The notes below the pieces were generated by a model. The model saw only the letters and a list, made by a program, of their open reading frames with translations. It was not told the DNA's origin and searched no databases. The translations under genes and the position numbers were made by a program. A stretch of DNA of 64,000 nt, taken from assembly GCA_017562135.1 (NCBI GenBank), contig QEYB01001296.1, forward strand, positions 706,833 to 770,832. The letters run 5' to 3'. The DNA is from Dipylidium caninum (lineage: Eukaryota; Platyhelminthes; Cestoda; Cyclophyllidea; Dipylidiidae). Positions 35,751-48,400 of the stretch are shown here, piece by piece (position 1 is the first letter of the stretch; every line of letters begins with the position of its first letter).

Positions 35751-38250
35751 CAATTGAGTAGAGAGAGATTTCTGAAATATGAACCTAATGCGGTCAGAAC
35801 TATCTATTAGACTCACTCCGAAGATAATCCACGCAAATGTTATCGCCATATATGCGGCCCTCTACGGCACTTACTCCAAGTTGTTTGTAGTCCGAATTCC
35901 TATTTCACGACCAAACCTTCGTGGGTTCTCACGATCATAACCTTTTTCGCCTCTATGGGAAGTGCCAAATTCCAGAATCAGTAAAGGTAAATTTCAATTT
36001 TTCTCTTGTTGTCCCATTGTCCTTTCTTTTCAAGTTGGAAATGTCATTAAGTCTTAAATCGAATTTCGGTTGGACATAAAAGCCTAATGGCAAGGGCCAA
36101 TGAATGAAGACTTTATATTAGGGGCAAATTTTCCGAAATAATTTTGAAGTCGATCAAAAATGACGGTTCTTCTAACCAAATCCCTCTTCTGTTGATGCCA
36201 TCACAGTTCATTCTACTTCTCATTATGCGTCCCAGCAGGGCGGGGGGTTGGGGGGCTTCAAAAACATTGTTTTGTTATAGCAATGATGAAATCCTATATG
36301 GTATATACTTTAAACTATCCGTTATACATGTGATCGCTCATGCTAAACACGTCACAACTTAGGTGCATTTGTTTTAGTTCATCGAGAGCCTCCAGCCTCA
36401 CCACCACGTATCCGACTCCGGCGACCACGCCAGGAGTCAAGGCACTTTATGAGATGACCAGAGATGCCTTATATTAATTGAGACACCTTTTGGGATAGCA
36501 ACCGAATTGTTGTTGCTTTGTGGCTCCTATTGCAGATAACCTTACCGTTTGCTGTTAAAAGCGAATCATCACATGCATACTTAATTCAGGGTGCTTTTAG
36601 GAGAAAACATGAACAAATCGTTTGATACGAAAAAATACTAGGGCAATAAGTTCTATAATGGTCTCGCTAACTTGGATCATCATCTGCACACTGACATCCA
36701 GCTTTCCAAGTTCAATGAAATAAGAATAAGATGTGTGAAGTTATATACCCTTAAACCTTCTCCTAAATTTTCGCTAACTACCAGGGCCTAAACACAAACT
36801 TTGGTACTTACCCATCATACCATCTCATTTTTATGGTTATGGTGTTCTCATCTGCTATAAGCTGTCGGGATAAAAGGCATCTGTCACCAACGAACCGAAG
36901 TTAAGCAGTGAAAAAAAGCCGAAATTGCGGGGCGAAAAGTTGGGTACTGTCAACTAAAATATGGGGTTTTGTACCTATTCCTAGACGCATAGCAGTGCAT
37001 ACAACCTGGCATGGTTGCCAGCAAGTAAATCGAATGTACTTTAAAAAACCTCCTCAATTCTCCAGTTTATAATAGATCTCCTGAATCATATGATTGCGTT
37101 TGAATTCATAGCTTGCTCACCTACCGTGGGTTATTTTTATAGATTGACTTTGGCTCTTCTAGAAGGAAGAAATTCAATACGTGGAAATCGAAATCATCCT
37201 CGTTGCGGAACCAAATTCTAACGGTCTTCTTAAGAACTCAGTAGATTTATAAATACCTTGATGAGTCGCCAAGATAAGTGGCGCTCAACCAACTTTTCCT
37301 TAAAGGAAACCACTTTTAGATTAAAACTCTGAAAAATAGTATGAATAACGCTACGTTGTTTCCTTTCTTCCCGTCAGTTTTAGCTTTCGATTTTTATGTT
37401 TCGAAAGCTATGGTTGAATAGTGTTGTCAAGGTGAATGAAAGAAAAAGGGTCCTATTAATCTTTTTGGGATATATGCTCCTAACCCTTCCCAAATATGAC
37501 TTTTATATCTTTAGGAACGTGGCATTAGAGCGTGGAGGAGGGATGTATATTTCCCATATTCATTTTAAGTTATTTCAAAACTTAACTAAGTCCAATGAAT
37601 CGATGACTTGCAGCCTCCTTGAAAGTCAATGCATTTTGCAGAAGTTATTACTCTTCCCTAGAACAGCTGAAAGTGGTTTTTTGCGTTATGACGAAGTTTC
37701 AAGCAATTTGCCATATTTCTTATGAAGGAAGACATGTTCGAATTTGTATCAGCATAAGAAATAATGGTTTTATGATTGATATTCAGTCTCGACATTTATT
37801 GGCAGATTTACGCGTAGTGTGTGTGGTGTGTAATTTGAGCCTCAAATGTGTGTTCGGTTGTTGAGGCGTATTTTTCCTAAACGATTTCGGTCCTTTGTGT
37901 GATGCTGTTGGTTAGCATACTTTACGATAAATTTGCTACTAAATTAATTTATTGTAATACAGAGGGCTAGCAGCTAATTTTTCAATAATTTATCCGTGTA
38001 CTCCGAGACCACTTAGTGTCGCCATTGTGCCTCCTATAACTTAGAGAGTGTTAGTCGTCCCCTGTTTTGGGGCCTGGCTTCTGTGCGGTTGCTCTTACGA
38101 AGATTTCTTGGTTGATTCTCCTTTGGATTACATCGACATGTATAGAGACCCATTACATGTGAAACGGTGAAAGTGATACATTGAAAGTACTTTAAGATAG
38201 CGTCAATATCTTTTCCAGGTAGTAGGAGGGAGTTGCGGATGTCCTATATT
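35751..38250. other. Upstream flank of ANAPC5, no gene recognised
   Basis: The plus-strand ORF at 37396-37725 and the overlapping one at 37619-37864 have no domain or splice context that I recognise. Probably non-coding, including the ANAPC5 promoter. Confidence 0.45.
36891..36910 (+). other. 5S rRNA-like motif
   Basis: A short block, CCGAAGTTAAGCAGTG, matches the internal promoter (A-box) region of eukaryotic 5S rRNA genes. Further downstream only a loose GGTACTGTCA-type stretch recalls the following 5S segment, and the flanks do not fold as a full 5S gene. Either a badly decayed 5S-derived pseudogene/SINE head or chance. Confidence 0.25.
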
Positions 38251-38271
38251 TTTCTGTCCTTTTGTTTCAGA
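38251..38271 (+). promoter_or_regulatory. Candidate trans-splice (spliced-leader) acceptor of ANAPC5
   Basis: A pyrimidine tract TTTCTGTCCTTTTGTTTCAG ends one base before the ATG at 38272. Flatworms add a spliced leader at such AG sites. A normal 5' UTR intron would look the same. Confidence 0.5.
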
Positions 38272-41200
38272 ATGAATTTTCACGAAGCTTTCTCTAGACA
38301 AAATGTTCTTAAGGATTTCGTTACCTTCAATAACTTCATTGGTTTCATCGTTGCTCGTGAATATTTAGACAATGTTACGAAGTTAGTTTACCCTGATGAA
38401 GAAGGAATTTATAATTTTTATAAATTTTTATTAAAATTACTCCAGGTAAGACTGTGTTATCATTTACTTGGAAGGGTGATAATGCTTTCATCCTTCCCTT
38501 TTTGACTGACCCGTCATGCATGAACCAGATGCTCTCTCATGTAGTTCTTAAAAGGTATGATGTTTCTTACTAATGGGTCCGCAGAATTGAATCCCTTCGA
38601 AATGTTGACTGTCTTGTGGAATATGTCCATAGATCCTACATTAAAAGATCTCTCGTACGTGACGCCGAAGAAATGGGAGATTTCAAGTCGGTGGCGTTTC
38701 ACCAAGACAGCCTTGTAGGTGTGTAATTCTCGTTTATATATTGACTTTTCCTCAGGGCAATTTCTGCGAAAGTTTGCTGTCGGTTTCCATTTACAGTCTT
38801 TTGAGCAAATAACTAAGTTTTGCAATACATTTTATGCATACTATGATTCGGTGACAGTACAGGAAAACCTCACCGCCAGATTTTCTGATTTATTAAGGCA
38901 GGTTTTTTGATATTACTTTATTTCCTAGTTCGGATCAAGTTGCGGCTTATTCGGAGGGGGTTATATCCGGAGCTGGTCGAATAGGTCTTCTAAACCCTCT
39001 TGACTTTGATCTGCTTGTGCAAAACTTGCGAGATTATCTTAAGAATTATCCCGACTTGGCCACACCAGTAAGAATATTTTGAGTATGCTGTTGTTTGAAC
39101 TCTTGCTACTTTGTTAGACGTATAAATTTTGAGTTGAGGTCGTTTGTAAATGTGAAATATCTACTCCACTTTAGTTTGCAATGACATCGCCAATTAAATG
39201 TTCAATATTTTTGTCTTTACCACCAATATTGAATTTGTGTGTGGTTTTACTGGCCGCTTACTGAGTGTATTCGTATGTGCTATTTAGCGTTTCGCTTTGC
39301 ACGCACTCGCTATGCGACAGTGCGACTTATCACAGGCCGAGTCGAATCTCTTCAAGGCTTTTGAAATGGCCATTTCGTGGCCACCAGCAGACACTTCGTC
39401 GTCAATTGCGCCTGACCCCAGACCTGTTGATGCATGGACACGTATGACACTGGGCGCCGCTGATATGCACCACAGATTTGGTCACAAGTAAGTGTAATAC
39501 AGGTTTTTAGGACGTCATCTTGATTGTGTAATTATATCTCACATAAGATTTTTTCTGCAGTCAACAGGCTCGTTCTTTTCTACACCAAGCATTGGCTCAA
39601 TCTCTCGAAACCAATGATTCGTTGAGTTTACGGCACACTAAGGTTATTTTGTTTTCCGTCCTTTTTACCTCGAAAAGTTATAAAATTAACCAATTGTTTT
39701 AATAAAAGACTTGTCTTCGTAACTCCTGATATTTTGATATATTTTATATGGTAAAATTATATTTTTCTGTTAATTTTGTGTGCCCAGTATCTTAGTTAGC
39801 GACCGAATTCATTTGTCGCGTGCGACATGAAATTTTCTTAACTGTGAGAATTAAAACATCTTTTGTTTTTTTGCAGCAACTTTGACTAGTCATTCTTTTT
39901 TTTCTTCTTTTCAGGCAACCTATGACGTGATAAATCCGATGGGGGGGCCTTTTCGTTACGAAAATGGAGAGGAACAGACTGAGGGATCGGTATCTACGGT
40001 AACACTTTAGAATTTCGTTTTTTATTTACATGTTTATATCTTTGTTTCTTGTTCTTGTTTATTTTCTAATTTTCTAAGTTAGTATGCAGCAGCTCCAATC
40101 GGCACCTATTTCCATTACTCTATTTCCTTAATACCATAAGTTTAATTTTTCTCCGTAGCAGACTTATAGTATTTTCCACTAGGTGTAAGTATTCTTTGAT
40201 TTAGATGTAAATTTATTCATCCTTGGATGTGAATGTTATTGAGATGACCATTAAAATTCGTATCATGTCTTGATATGTGGATCACTACCGCATTTTCCCT
40301 CGGTTGTAACCGGGAAAACCTATCTGATAATCCAGTTTAGTGATTATTTTTACTCTTTGCCTTATATTCCTTTTATTTGCAAAGATATGTTCAACTTTCA
40401 GTCTTTATGGCGTACCTTCATTTAGTGGAAAAGTCCCCGTCGTAGTCCGGTGATGTCAAAGAAACGAGTTGTTACGTTGAACGTGTCTTCGATATTTCTG
40501 CATTTCATTATTTATTCGACGTATTCCAAGAATTGCTTTGAATTGCGTATTAGAGATACCCTCTCATATCCAAATTGGAATTAACTTTCTTTATAAATTT
40601 GGTAGATATCTGTATTCATCAATTCTTTCGTTCTTTACACATAATAATGGCAAACTCTTTGACATTCCAGCTTGTTTTTGGTAAAAAACACTTTAAAACA
40701 GCCCATTTTTCAGGATCTTCTTCTTACCGAATTGTCGTGTAAACTTTTCAAACTTCTTGGAACAGGTACGAGCCCACAAACGTAAGTTAATTTAAGTTTA
40801 CATGCTTTTTCCATTCCTTTTTAGTTAGGATTATTTCCATATTGCATATTAATGGCTACGTAACTCATTTAAAATAGTTTTTCGTAGTCTGCATATCTCT
40901 CCTATAGGGTGTTACTGACATATTTCAATTCTGTGGTGGCTCCCCAATCGGATGTCTTAGCGACGGTTCTCTTAAATTTAGCCTTTCTTTTCTCCGTCTA
41001 TGGCTATAAGTGAGTCCTATCACGGCTGCATGTATGCTTGTTTAACGTGATTATCAAAAACTCATCTTTTACTCTCCTCGTCGATGTTATTTCGTAAACG
41101 ATCTTGCCCTGTTTCCTTCAGCATTCTGAGCACCACTTTGCTACAGTGCGTCATCATCATAGATTGTTTATGCCCTTGTCCTATCTCTGACTCTGTTCTT

Positions 41201-43389
41201 TCAACGTCGATTTCTCAACTTGCGAGGGCGTTTGCCGCTTCTGTGAGTATTGGTTTTCGTTAATCGACTCCGATGTAAATAAAACATTTCAGTCAATTCT
41301 CATCTGTAATTTTGTAGCCTGCTGCTATGTACCAATCACTTGACCGCTTAGCACTACTTCTTTACAGTTTAATTCTGTCACATCTGCGTCAATCGCTTAA
41401 ATGCTGTAACAAGTAATCGAAATGATTCTTTCAGGGTTTGTCTGCTCAAGCAGTGCAGATAATCACAGCGGCCGCTGAAACAATCGGTCGGTTTGAGGAA
41501 TCGGGTAATTTTGAACGTGCTCGTGTAGAAACGCAGTTAGAACAAGCGCTACGTATTGATGGTGATTTGAATCATTGTGGTCGGCTTATTAATGAATTGG
41601 CTCTTTTCTGCCCGTGGGAGGCAAATCTGAGGTATTTAATTGTATACAACTAATAGTCTGCAACGATTATTTATGGGTTCTACATTTGCGTGTATTTGAT
41701 TGATGGTGTCTCTGGTATCTAATTTGGAGGCATTTCGTGTTACATCTAATGAGATTCACAATACCATTTTTGTAATTTTGATTTATCCTTTAAATTGAAG
41801 GATTCTTCTGTTTTTCCGTCCCCCCTTGAGCATTTCATCTTCTCTTCTCAGGCGAGCTAACTTGGAATCAAAGAGAGGGAATCAGTCCTTAGCTATCGAC
41901 ATTTTACGAGCCCTGGCCGACAGGGCTGAGACTCTGATAACGTCGATTGGCATTACTACCGATAGTGGCCTTCTCTCTCGAAGCTTCTATAGGGAGGCGA
42001 ATGATGTGAATGTGGATGAGTTATCTGAAATTTTGGAACCGCCTAAACTTGGTGGAGTTGCGGCTCTTGTTCGATTTGAAGTTCGTGCTCGGATAGCCAT
42101 GGTAGGTGTACCCCTGGTTGGAACAAATCTTCCTCCTTGCTTAACCATTTATTTTATCACATTTTTCCACAAATTTGTCTTAACCATGTTTTTACACCTT
42201 CTTTTTGGTCTTTCCCTTGTTTAGGCTTTGATGCGTCTCGACTGTACTCTCAATTTTTATACTCAACACGAGAGTTGGGACGTAACCTGTCATAGCCAAT
42301 TCGTAACGATTTTGTCATATGTTATGTGAAATGTATTTCTAACTTTCAACACAGAAGTTATACACCTGCGCTTACGCACATATAAACATGCTTGTGTGTG
42401 TGTGTCTCGTTGTGTTCCTACACTCCTTGTTGCGGCATAAGACATTATGGTGCAAAGTAAAACTTAGCTGCAGGAATTACCGTTGATGACTGCAGACTAG
42501 AGCATTTTCCATTGCCTTACTTTTAGCTTTTCATTTTTTTAATTTCATTTATTCCTAGTGAGGGCAGACGAAACCACGAGTTGTGGGAATTTTAAAGTTT
42601 TGTTTTGATTTTAAAGGCTAAATACCTGGTTTTCAACGTACGTGCTAAAAGGTATCAAATTTACGCCCTTGTTATTTTACATTTCACTATCTTAGGGGCG
42701 TGTTATTGTAGGAAAGTCATCGCATTTTTTATTTTGCAGGCGGAACTTTTTGCGTCTAATGAACTATTTCGGGAGGCTCTCAACCAATTAGAGCGCGCTT
42801 TAGTGCTCAGTCGGGAGTACCAGATGAGGCAATTTACGAATGTTTGTATCATCATGCTGGCGACTATTTCATCACTCGCTGATGTTCCTATAGGAAGTAC
42901 TTTGGTGGATGGCACAACTATCTTCGATGTTTTCGCCGATATTTGTCATCAAGCTGAGCCGGCGGTTGTTTTGCATCTGGCTAATATGAAATTATGGCTG
43001 ACTCTTGAAGCAGGTCATCCAAATGGTAGGTCCTCTGTTCAATACCGTTTCAGTTTGCGCGCGTTTTTCGCTAAATTGATACTACTTATTTTCAGTCGAA
43101 TTAACATGGGAAAACCATTTGCATGAGAGTGCAACCTTCTTTGCCAATAGTGGTGACATGTATTCACTCAATAAACTGGTCAAGATATTTGTGAGTTCTT
43201 GAATGTTTGGTTATCTTTTCCACTTGTCACTTTTTGCCCCTCTACCTAGAGTCAAATCACCTGTTAATTAGTGACTATCAAATCCCACAATAGCGTAATC
43301 TACTATTTACACTTTGACAGACTTTTCTGCACAAGCATCCGGGCTATCCCAAGTCGACGTTTTCAAAATACTTTTTCCCATTATTCTAA
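38272..43389 (+). CDS. ANAPC5: Anaphase-promoting complex subunit 5 (APC5), 722 aa
   Basis: TPR-rich scaffold subunit of the APC/C ubiquitin ligase, which drives mitotic exit; cytoplasm and nucleus. Exons: 38272-38445, 38529-38554, 38585-38718, 38756-38897, 38929-39067, 39288-39487, 39561-39642, 39915-39998, 40714-40781, 40908-41009, 41122-41242, 41435-41631, 41852-42101, 42740-43025, 43096-43190, 43321-43389. Lengths sum to 2169 nt with phase agreeing at all 15 junctions; human APC5 is of similar size (about 755 aa). The N-terminus has NVLKDFVTFNNFIGFIV, like the KDWVTPYKI segment of APC5. GQFLRKFAVGFHLQSFEQI matches the FLRHMILAYSKLSF region; GAADMHHRFGHNQQARSFL matches the diagnostic LAALHCRFGH TPR; REALNQLERALVLSREYQM matches the late TPR (LLQALALSKEY). 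The last exon ends FPLF-stop and is the least conserved. Exon 4 requires a GC donor. Introns 2-4 are 30-37 nt. Confidence 0.9.
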
Positions 43390-43582
43390 TCGGAAGTTGT
43401 GGTCTGATTACGAGCCTTGGGTTCCTTCACTTTGGCGAGTTCTCCGAATGTTGAGCTTTCAGTCTCCATGGGTGTCAACACCATACTCACACATTTACTG
43501 ACCGCTGTTACGTATCTGAAGGTCAGATATTTTTTCTATCGCATTTTGTAAAACTGTTCCCTACCTAACCTTTACATATTTT

Positions 43583-43588
43583 AATAAA
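43583..43588 (+). terminator. Putative ANAPC5 polyadenylation signal
   Basis: AATAAA about 195 nt after the ANAPC5 stop codon. Confidence 0.45.
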
Positions 43589-45474
43589 ATCATCATCACC
43601 TTGAAACAAATGTTTATAATTGACCGGTAATTGTCACTAGTCTAGTAAACAACTGTTCTTTCATTATTTCTCTTGCCTATGTATGTTCCTCTATAGCTTG
43701 CCTAGTAAACCTGTCTTTATTTGAGCTATCAATGAGCTCCAGTTGAGTTAAATTCTGCGGTGATTTTTAAACTTATAGAAGATAGGTACCGGTTAATATA
43801 GACTCATAACTCGATAAGTTTTGCATCACCACCTATACTTTTTATAGGGGTAAAATTTTCGAGCCTTCTATATCAAATGTTCCCTTAGTGGGGATTGTCT
43901 CATTTGAACTACGATACGAATTTGTATGTGATGCAGTGCACATGTACTGCGTATGTTGGCAGGCCTTATTGCTTCAGAAATTGAATTGCTCCTACATCGT
44001 CTGGATGGTTACTTCTGCCACCAATGTAAATACCCGCCTATTGTCATTTTGTTAAAATTAGCATACACTGATGCCCTCATGAAGGTACTTTATGTTCGAA
44101 AAACTAGACTCGCCCGCTGGCTATCAACTACCACCGCCTATACAAGCGGTGCAAAAGTTCCCAAATCGGCCTGTTAAGGCTTAAGCTCCAGTTTCCCTGT
44201 TTTCCATTCGTTCCTGATCACAAACAGTATTTGAATTCAGAAATGCTCGCCTATTTCGGTTATTGAGATTCCATTTTACCTCAAGACTATAACTGTTAGC
44301 ATTACGCCGCAAATCTCTATCGCGGTCGACCACTTCCTTTGCCTCAAGTTTTGGTAAGCTTACGTGCATGTGTTTGGTCGTGTTCATCGTTCAAAATCCT
44401 TCCTCGACAGTTAATCAACTGACTTAGAACCATTATATTACCCGACGGCGGTTCCTGTGTCCTTTTGCACGGTGTCCCAGGGTGTTTCGTATGAGCGCTC
44501 ACACTGTGATGTGCTACGTGCGTCATTCCTCAGATTTATTTGGACTGTTTAAAACGAATAAGCTTTGGGTATGTTTGTGGCCGACACATCCTTGAGAAAG
44601 TCATAGGTTGACCGGGAGACTCCCGTAACATTATGCTTAGAATTAGCAGTACGGGTTGATAAACGTTTCGGTCGGTCAGCCTCACTCTGTTACGACAGCG
44701 GAAATTGTCTATGTGGTTACAGGTACGGGTGTATTTTGCGAATAATTTTTTGCATCCGTAATAATGTTCTACTGCAAGCCCTAAAATAGTCTCACCTGTA
44801 ATGATTAGTTCACGCCGCCGTGGTACCGATATTTAGAATAGCCTGTTCTTTACCATAAATCTCTCTTCACCGCAACATAAGCAAGACATCCTTTGAATAC
44901 TTATTACTAATGCAAATGCAATAAGCCTGACAAACAATGCTGGTAAAGACCTGATAACATTTGTCCTGTTAGAGTAACAAATTCCATAAATTTATGTGTA
45001 TAAGTTGCCTGAAGGAAAAGATGTAGGGTACCTTGAAAAGAAAGCTTTACACTAGTGTGCTGGCCTTCGGCGTCGACAGACCGAGAGATGTGGCTTCAGT
45101 GTGAGGGGATAATTGACAGGCTGACTAGACTCTTCCTTCGGAGTTGTGTATGTACATTCAATTTGGGCTCTGTTAAGGGTGCCTGTTCCACTATCAGAGC
45201 TTTAAAAACAAAAAGGAGGTCCCGGAGATGGGGCAATGAAGAGGGCGGTGGCTGGGGGAATCTGTAGTGTCGATAAGGCATTTGTCGGGAATTGTAGTAA
45301 ATCGAGGCATTTCCTAAGGTGTTTGTGATAGAGAAGGAGACCGGTGTTTCGTCTTAAGATGCCGAATGCATGTACACAAACACCAAATGGCTTGAGTATG
45401 CGAGAGAATAAAAACAGTGTAACCCTGTCTCGAACTTCAAGTCGGGTGGGGTGTTTCGCGAATAAGTTCATCCT
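43589..45474. other. Convergent intergenic spacer between ANAPC5 and FGFRL1
   Basis: The plus-strand ORF at 43953-44177 and several minus-strand ORFs show no family motif. This should contain the 3' UTR of the minus-strand FGFRL1 gene. Confidence 0.45.
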
Positions 45475-48400
45475 TTATGGTTGTGGCTGACTTGTATTAC
45501 CCTGTCTGCTGGAGGGACTTACGCAGAGAAATCGTCTGCTCTGGGGGTCTTTGAGACTCGGGGGTTCGCAGTGGGAGCCATTACCCGTCACAAATGGATT
45601 GCCCGATTGGTCGAGACCCATGTCGGTGGTGCAGGCACTCGAGTCACCGGATTGCGGATAGCCGGTGAAGGAAACACTCTTCATCTGAGGATACCACTGG
45701 AAGTCCACGCTGGGAACATGTCCGTTTACGTAAGCGGGCGACCCACAGGTGGAGATGGGAGATGAACTGTAAGGCGGTCGGAGGGGTATACCGTCAGCAG
45801 AGAGGTAGGCACACTCGGTCGTGGAGCCGGGGTAGATGCATGTAGGGGGCTGCAGTTGACTTGACGAAAATTGTCCGAGTTGTAACTGGCTGGTACTGGT
45901 ATTGGTGGTGCTGTTCATCGGCGAGGGACGCATCGGTATATGGTCGGCAGGAGGCACTTTGGAGGGAACTCCCGGCCTCCCATGGCGCTGGGGACTCCCA
46001 CTCCTCGTGAATGTCATCGAGGCGCTTCCTGTGAGAAAATTGTGATTTAGGAAACGATGGGGAGTGTCGAGTTTCGGCTTCTCTCCTGTGATGCCCGTGC
46101 TCTGACTGGTGAAGAAAGGCTTTTGGCCGTTTCGCTGAGTGCGCTGTCGATTCTGACGGTTGCGATTGCGGATAATCAGCGAAGCGACCGCACAGATGCA
46201 GATCAGGAATACGCAAATGGGCACCGCTATGTAAATGGTCAGGTGGCGTGGCGATGTCGCCCGGGTGATATCCGGACCCTCGATTATTTTGTCACCATCT
46301 AGAATGGGAAGACATGTGTATTGAGATTCCCCTCCTTACATACAGCCACCTCTGGAGCCCTAACGCGAGTCTCAAAATAGCATCAGCGCTGCGAAAACGC
46401 TCATAGTGCCGATCGCTTTATTTTACAGGGGACTTGGTTGCCGACTTTGTTATTTCTGCTGAAGCGAGGGTGCTCTTCATGTTCAGAACAATTCTGGCAA
46501 AGGTCAAAGTGCCAACCCAGCCTGCCCAGAAGATGGGAAAACTCTTGAATGAAAAGAGTCCTTTGTTAAGAAATATTAAGAATACCTGACAAATTACGCA
46601 GTCATTTTCCCTCTTCTTCCATGTGCACTTCCTTGAGTGCGTACCCTCTGTCGCAGTTTAAGAATATTTCCGTGGTCACGGTGCGTGTTCAGCTTCGTAC
46701 TGAGTGTGCTTTGCGATTTGCGTCCAGGTTAGTTGTAATAATTAGTACTGGGGAGACTCATTTCTGAGCCCCAAAATTTGTAAAGGAGGATAAGACTCAT
46801 GGGAATTTGGTATAAGAAAGAGATAATTTTGACTACGCTAACGATGTTCCATTCTCCTCCAACACCCTGATGGGGAATTTAGCGCAGAAGAAAACAGTCG
46901 CTACCGCCAAGGTGAACGTCTGTTTTATTCATACGAAAAGCAACTTAATGACGTGTCAAAATACATATTTTCCAATACTTATTAATTCTAATCATTGGGA
47001 GTGAATGTCTCACTTGTAACGCGTATTTAGTAAGGAAAGGGAAAAGAGTGATTGTCCGGCATGAAGTTTCGTCCGTTAGGATAAATGGCGCATGAATAAA
47101 GTAGGAGTTAATAAAAGGAAAAACCTTTTAGGGAAACGTGCACAAATTTGTGATCATCGCGTCCGGATTCGGTGATGACGGAGCAGATGTACAGACCGGC
47201 ATCACGTGGTGAGGCCGAGCGCAGGACGAGACGGCTGCGTCGAGATCCAGGATTGCTGACGGCCAATGGTTTGGGAATGTCGAAAAACTGTTGCAGGTCC
47301 TGAGGTAAAATAGTTGGTAGCACAATGTAGGTGCCACCTGACCAGTGAAGAACTTCGTTTGATCGGAGGTCTGTAATGCCCGACTCATTCAAGGATATGT
47401 ACTTGCCCCACTAAAAGGGAACAAAGCACCTCCCCAACTGGCTGACACTATCGTCAATGTCGAATGAACAAGAAGTCAAGAAGCGTTCAATTTCTCACAC
47501 GTATAGTTGCAGATCTGTGCTCTTCTTCGCTTATTTCGCATGGAAAAGTCGCATCACGTCCCATTTCGACAGTCGCAGTTACATTGTGGGGTCCCTGTAT
47601 AATTTCACCCTCTGACCTCGCTGGAGGCGAAATAAAACAGAATATATGATTTAAGGAGGTGCAGTTTGGTTGGGGTAAGCCACCCTCGGTGCACCCATTG
47701 AAAATGATTTTATTCTGCTGTAAGCAACCGTCCCCAATCAGGCTACTTATTCCGCCAACTTTCAGGGCAAGAGGGTACTACAAAAAGCCCATTTTCCGTG
47801 TGCTAATTTGTCTGCCAAAGGCATCAACGGGAAGTGAAAGACAAGCCTCTTGTAGGCCTCGTACATCACAAAAAAAGCATATTTCAGCTTTGCCAATGTA
47901 TAAGTTTAACTATGCTGGGCGTCTTTGCAAAACAACTGTTACTTCCTCTGGATAAACAGGCTGTTGACATGCATGTATCCCCTTATAATCTTCACCTGAC
48001 GCAGCAAAAGTAAGGCAGTGTGATTATCGTGAGGTGGAGTTTGAATATTGAAGTAAGGCCATCTGGTTCCACGTTTATTCGTGCATGTCAACGAACCCAT
48101 AGGGCGTCGCAGAACTCTTCAAAGAAATCACGTAGCCTATTCCGCGCAGCATTTATTCGACATCAAAACGCAGCTCTCGACAGGTTCTTTCAGCTCAGCG
48201 CACACCTAATCCACTGGCGTCGCCGAGCATTAAGGAATTGTTCATACACCCTTTGCCATAAAACCTTCTTGAATTCGTCACCTTCGGCGGAAGCTAAACT
48301 CACAAGGTGGCTGAGACTAGCAAGAGGACAGTTGGAAAAGTAGTGTGGGACGTGTAGGGGTCAGATGTGATAAAATGTTGAGTTTGCCTCGGTGACGGCC

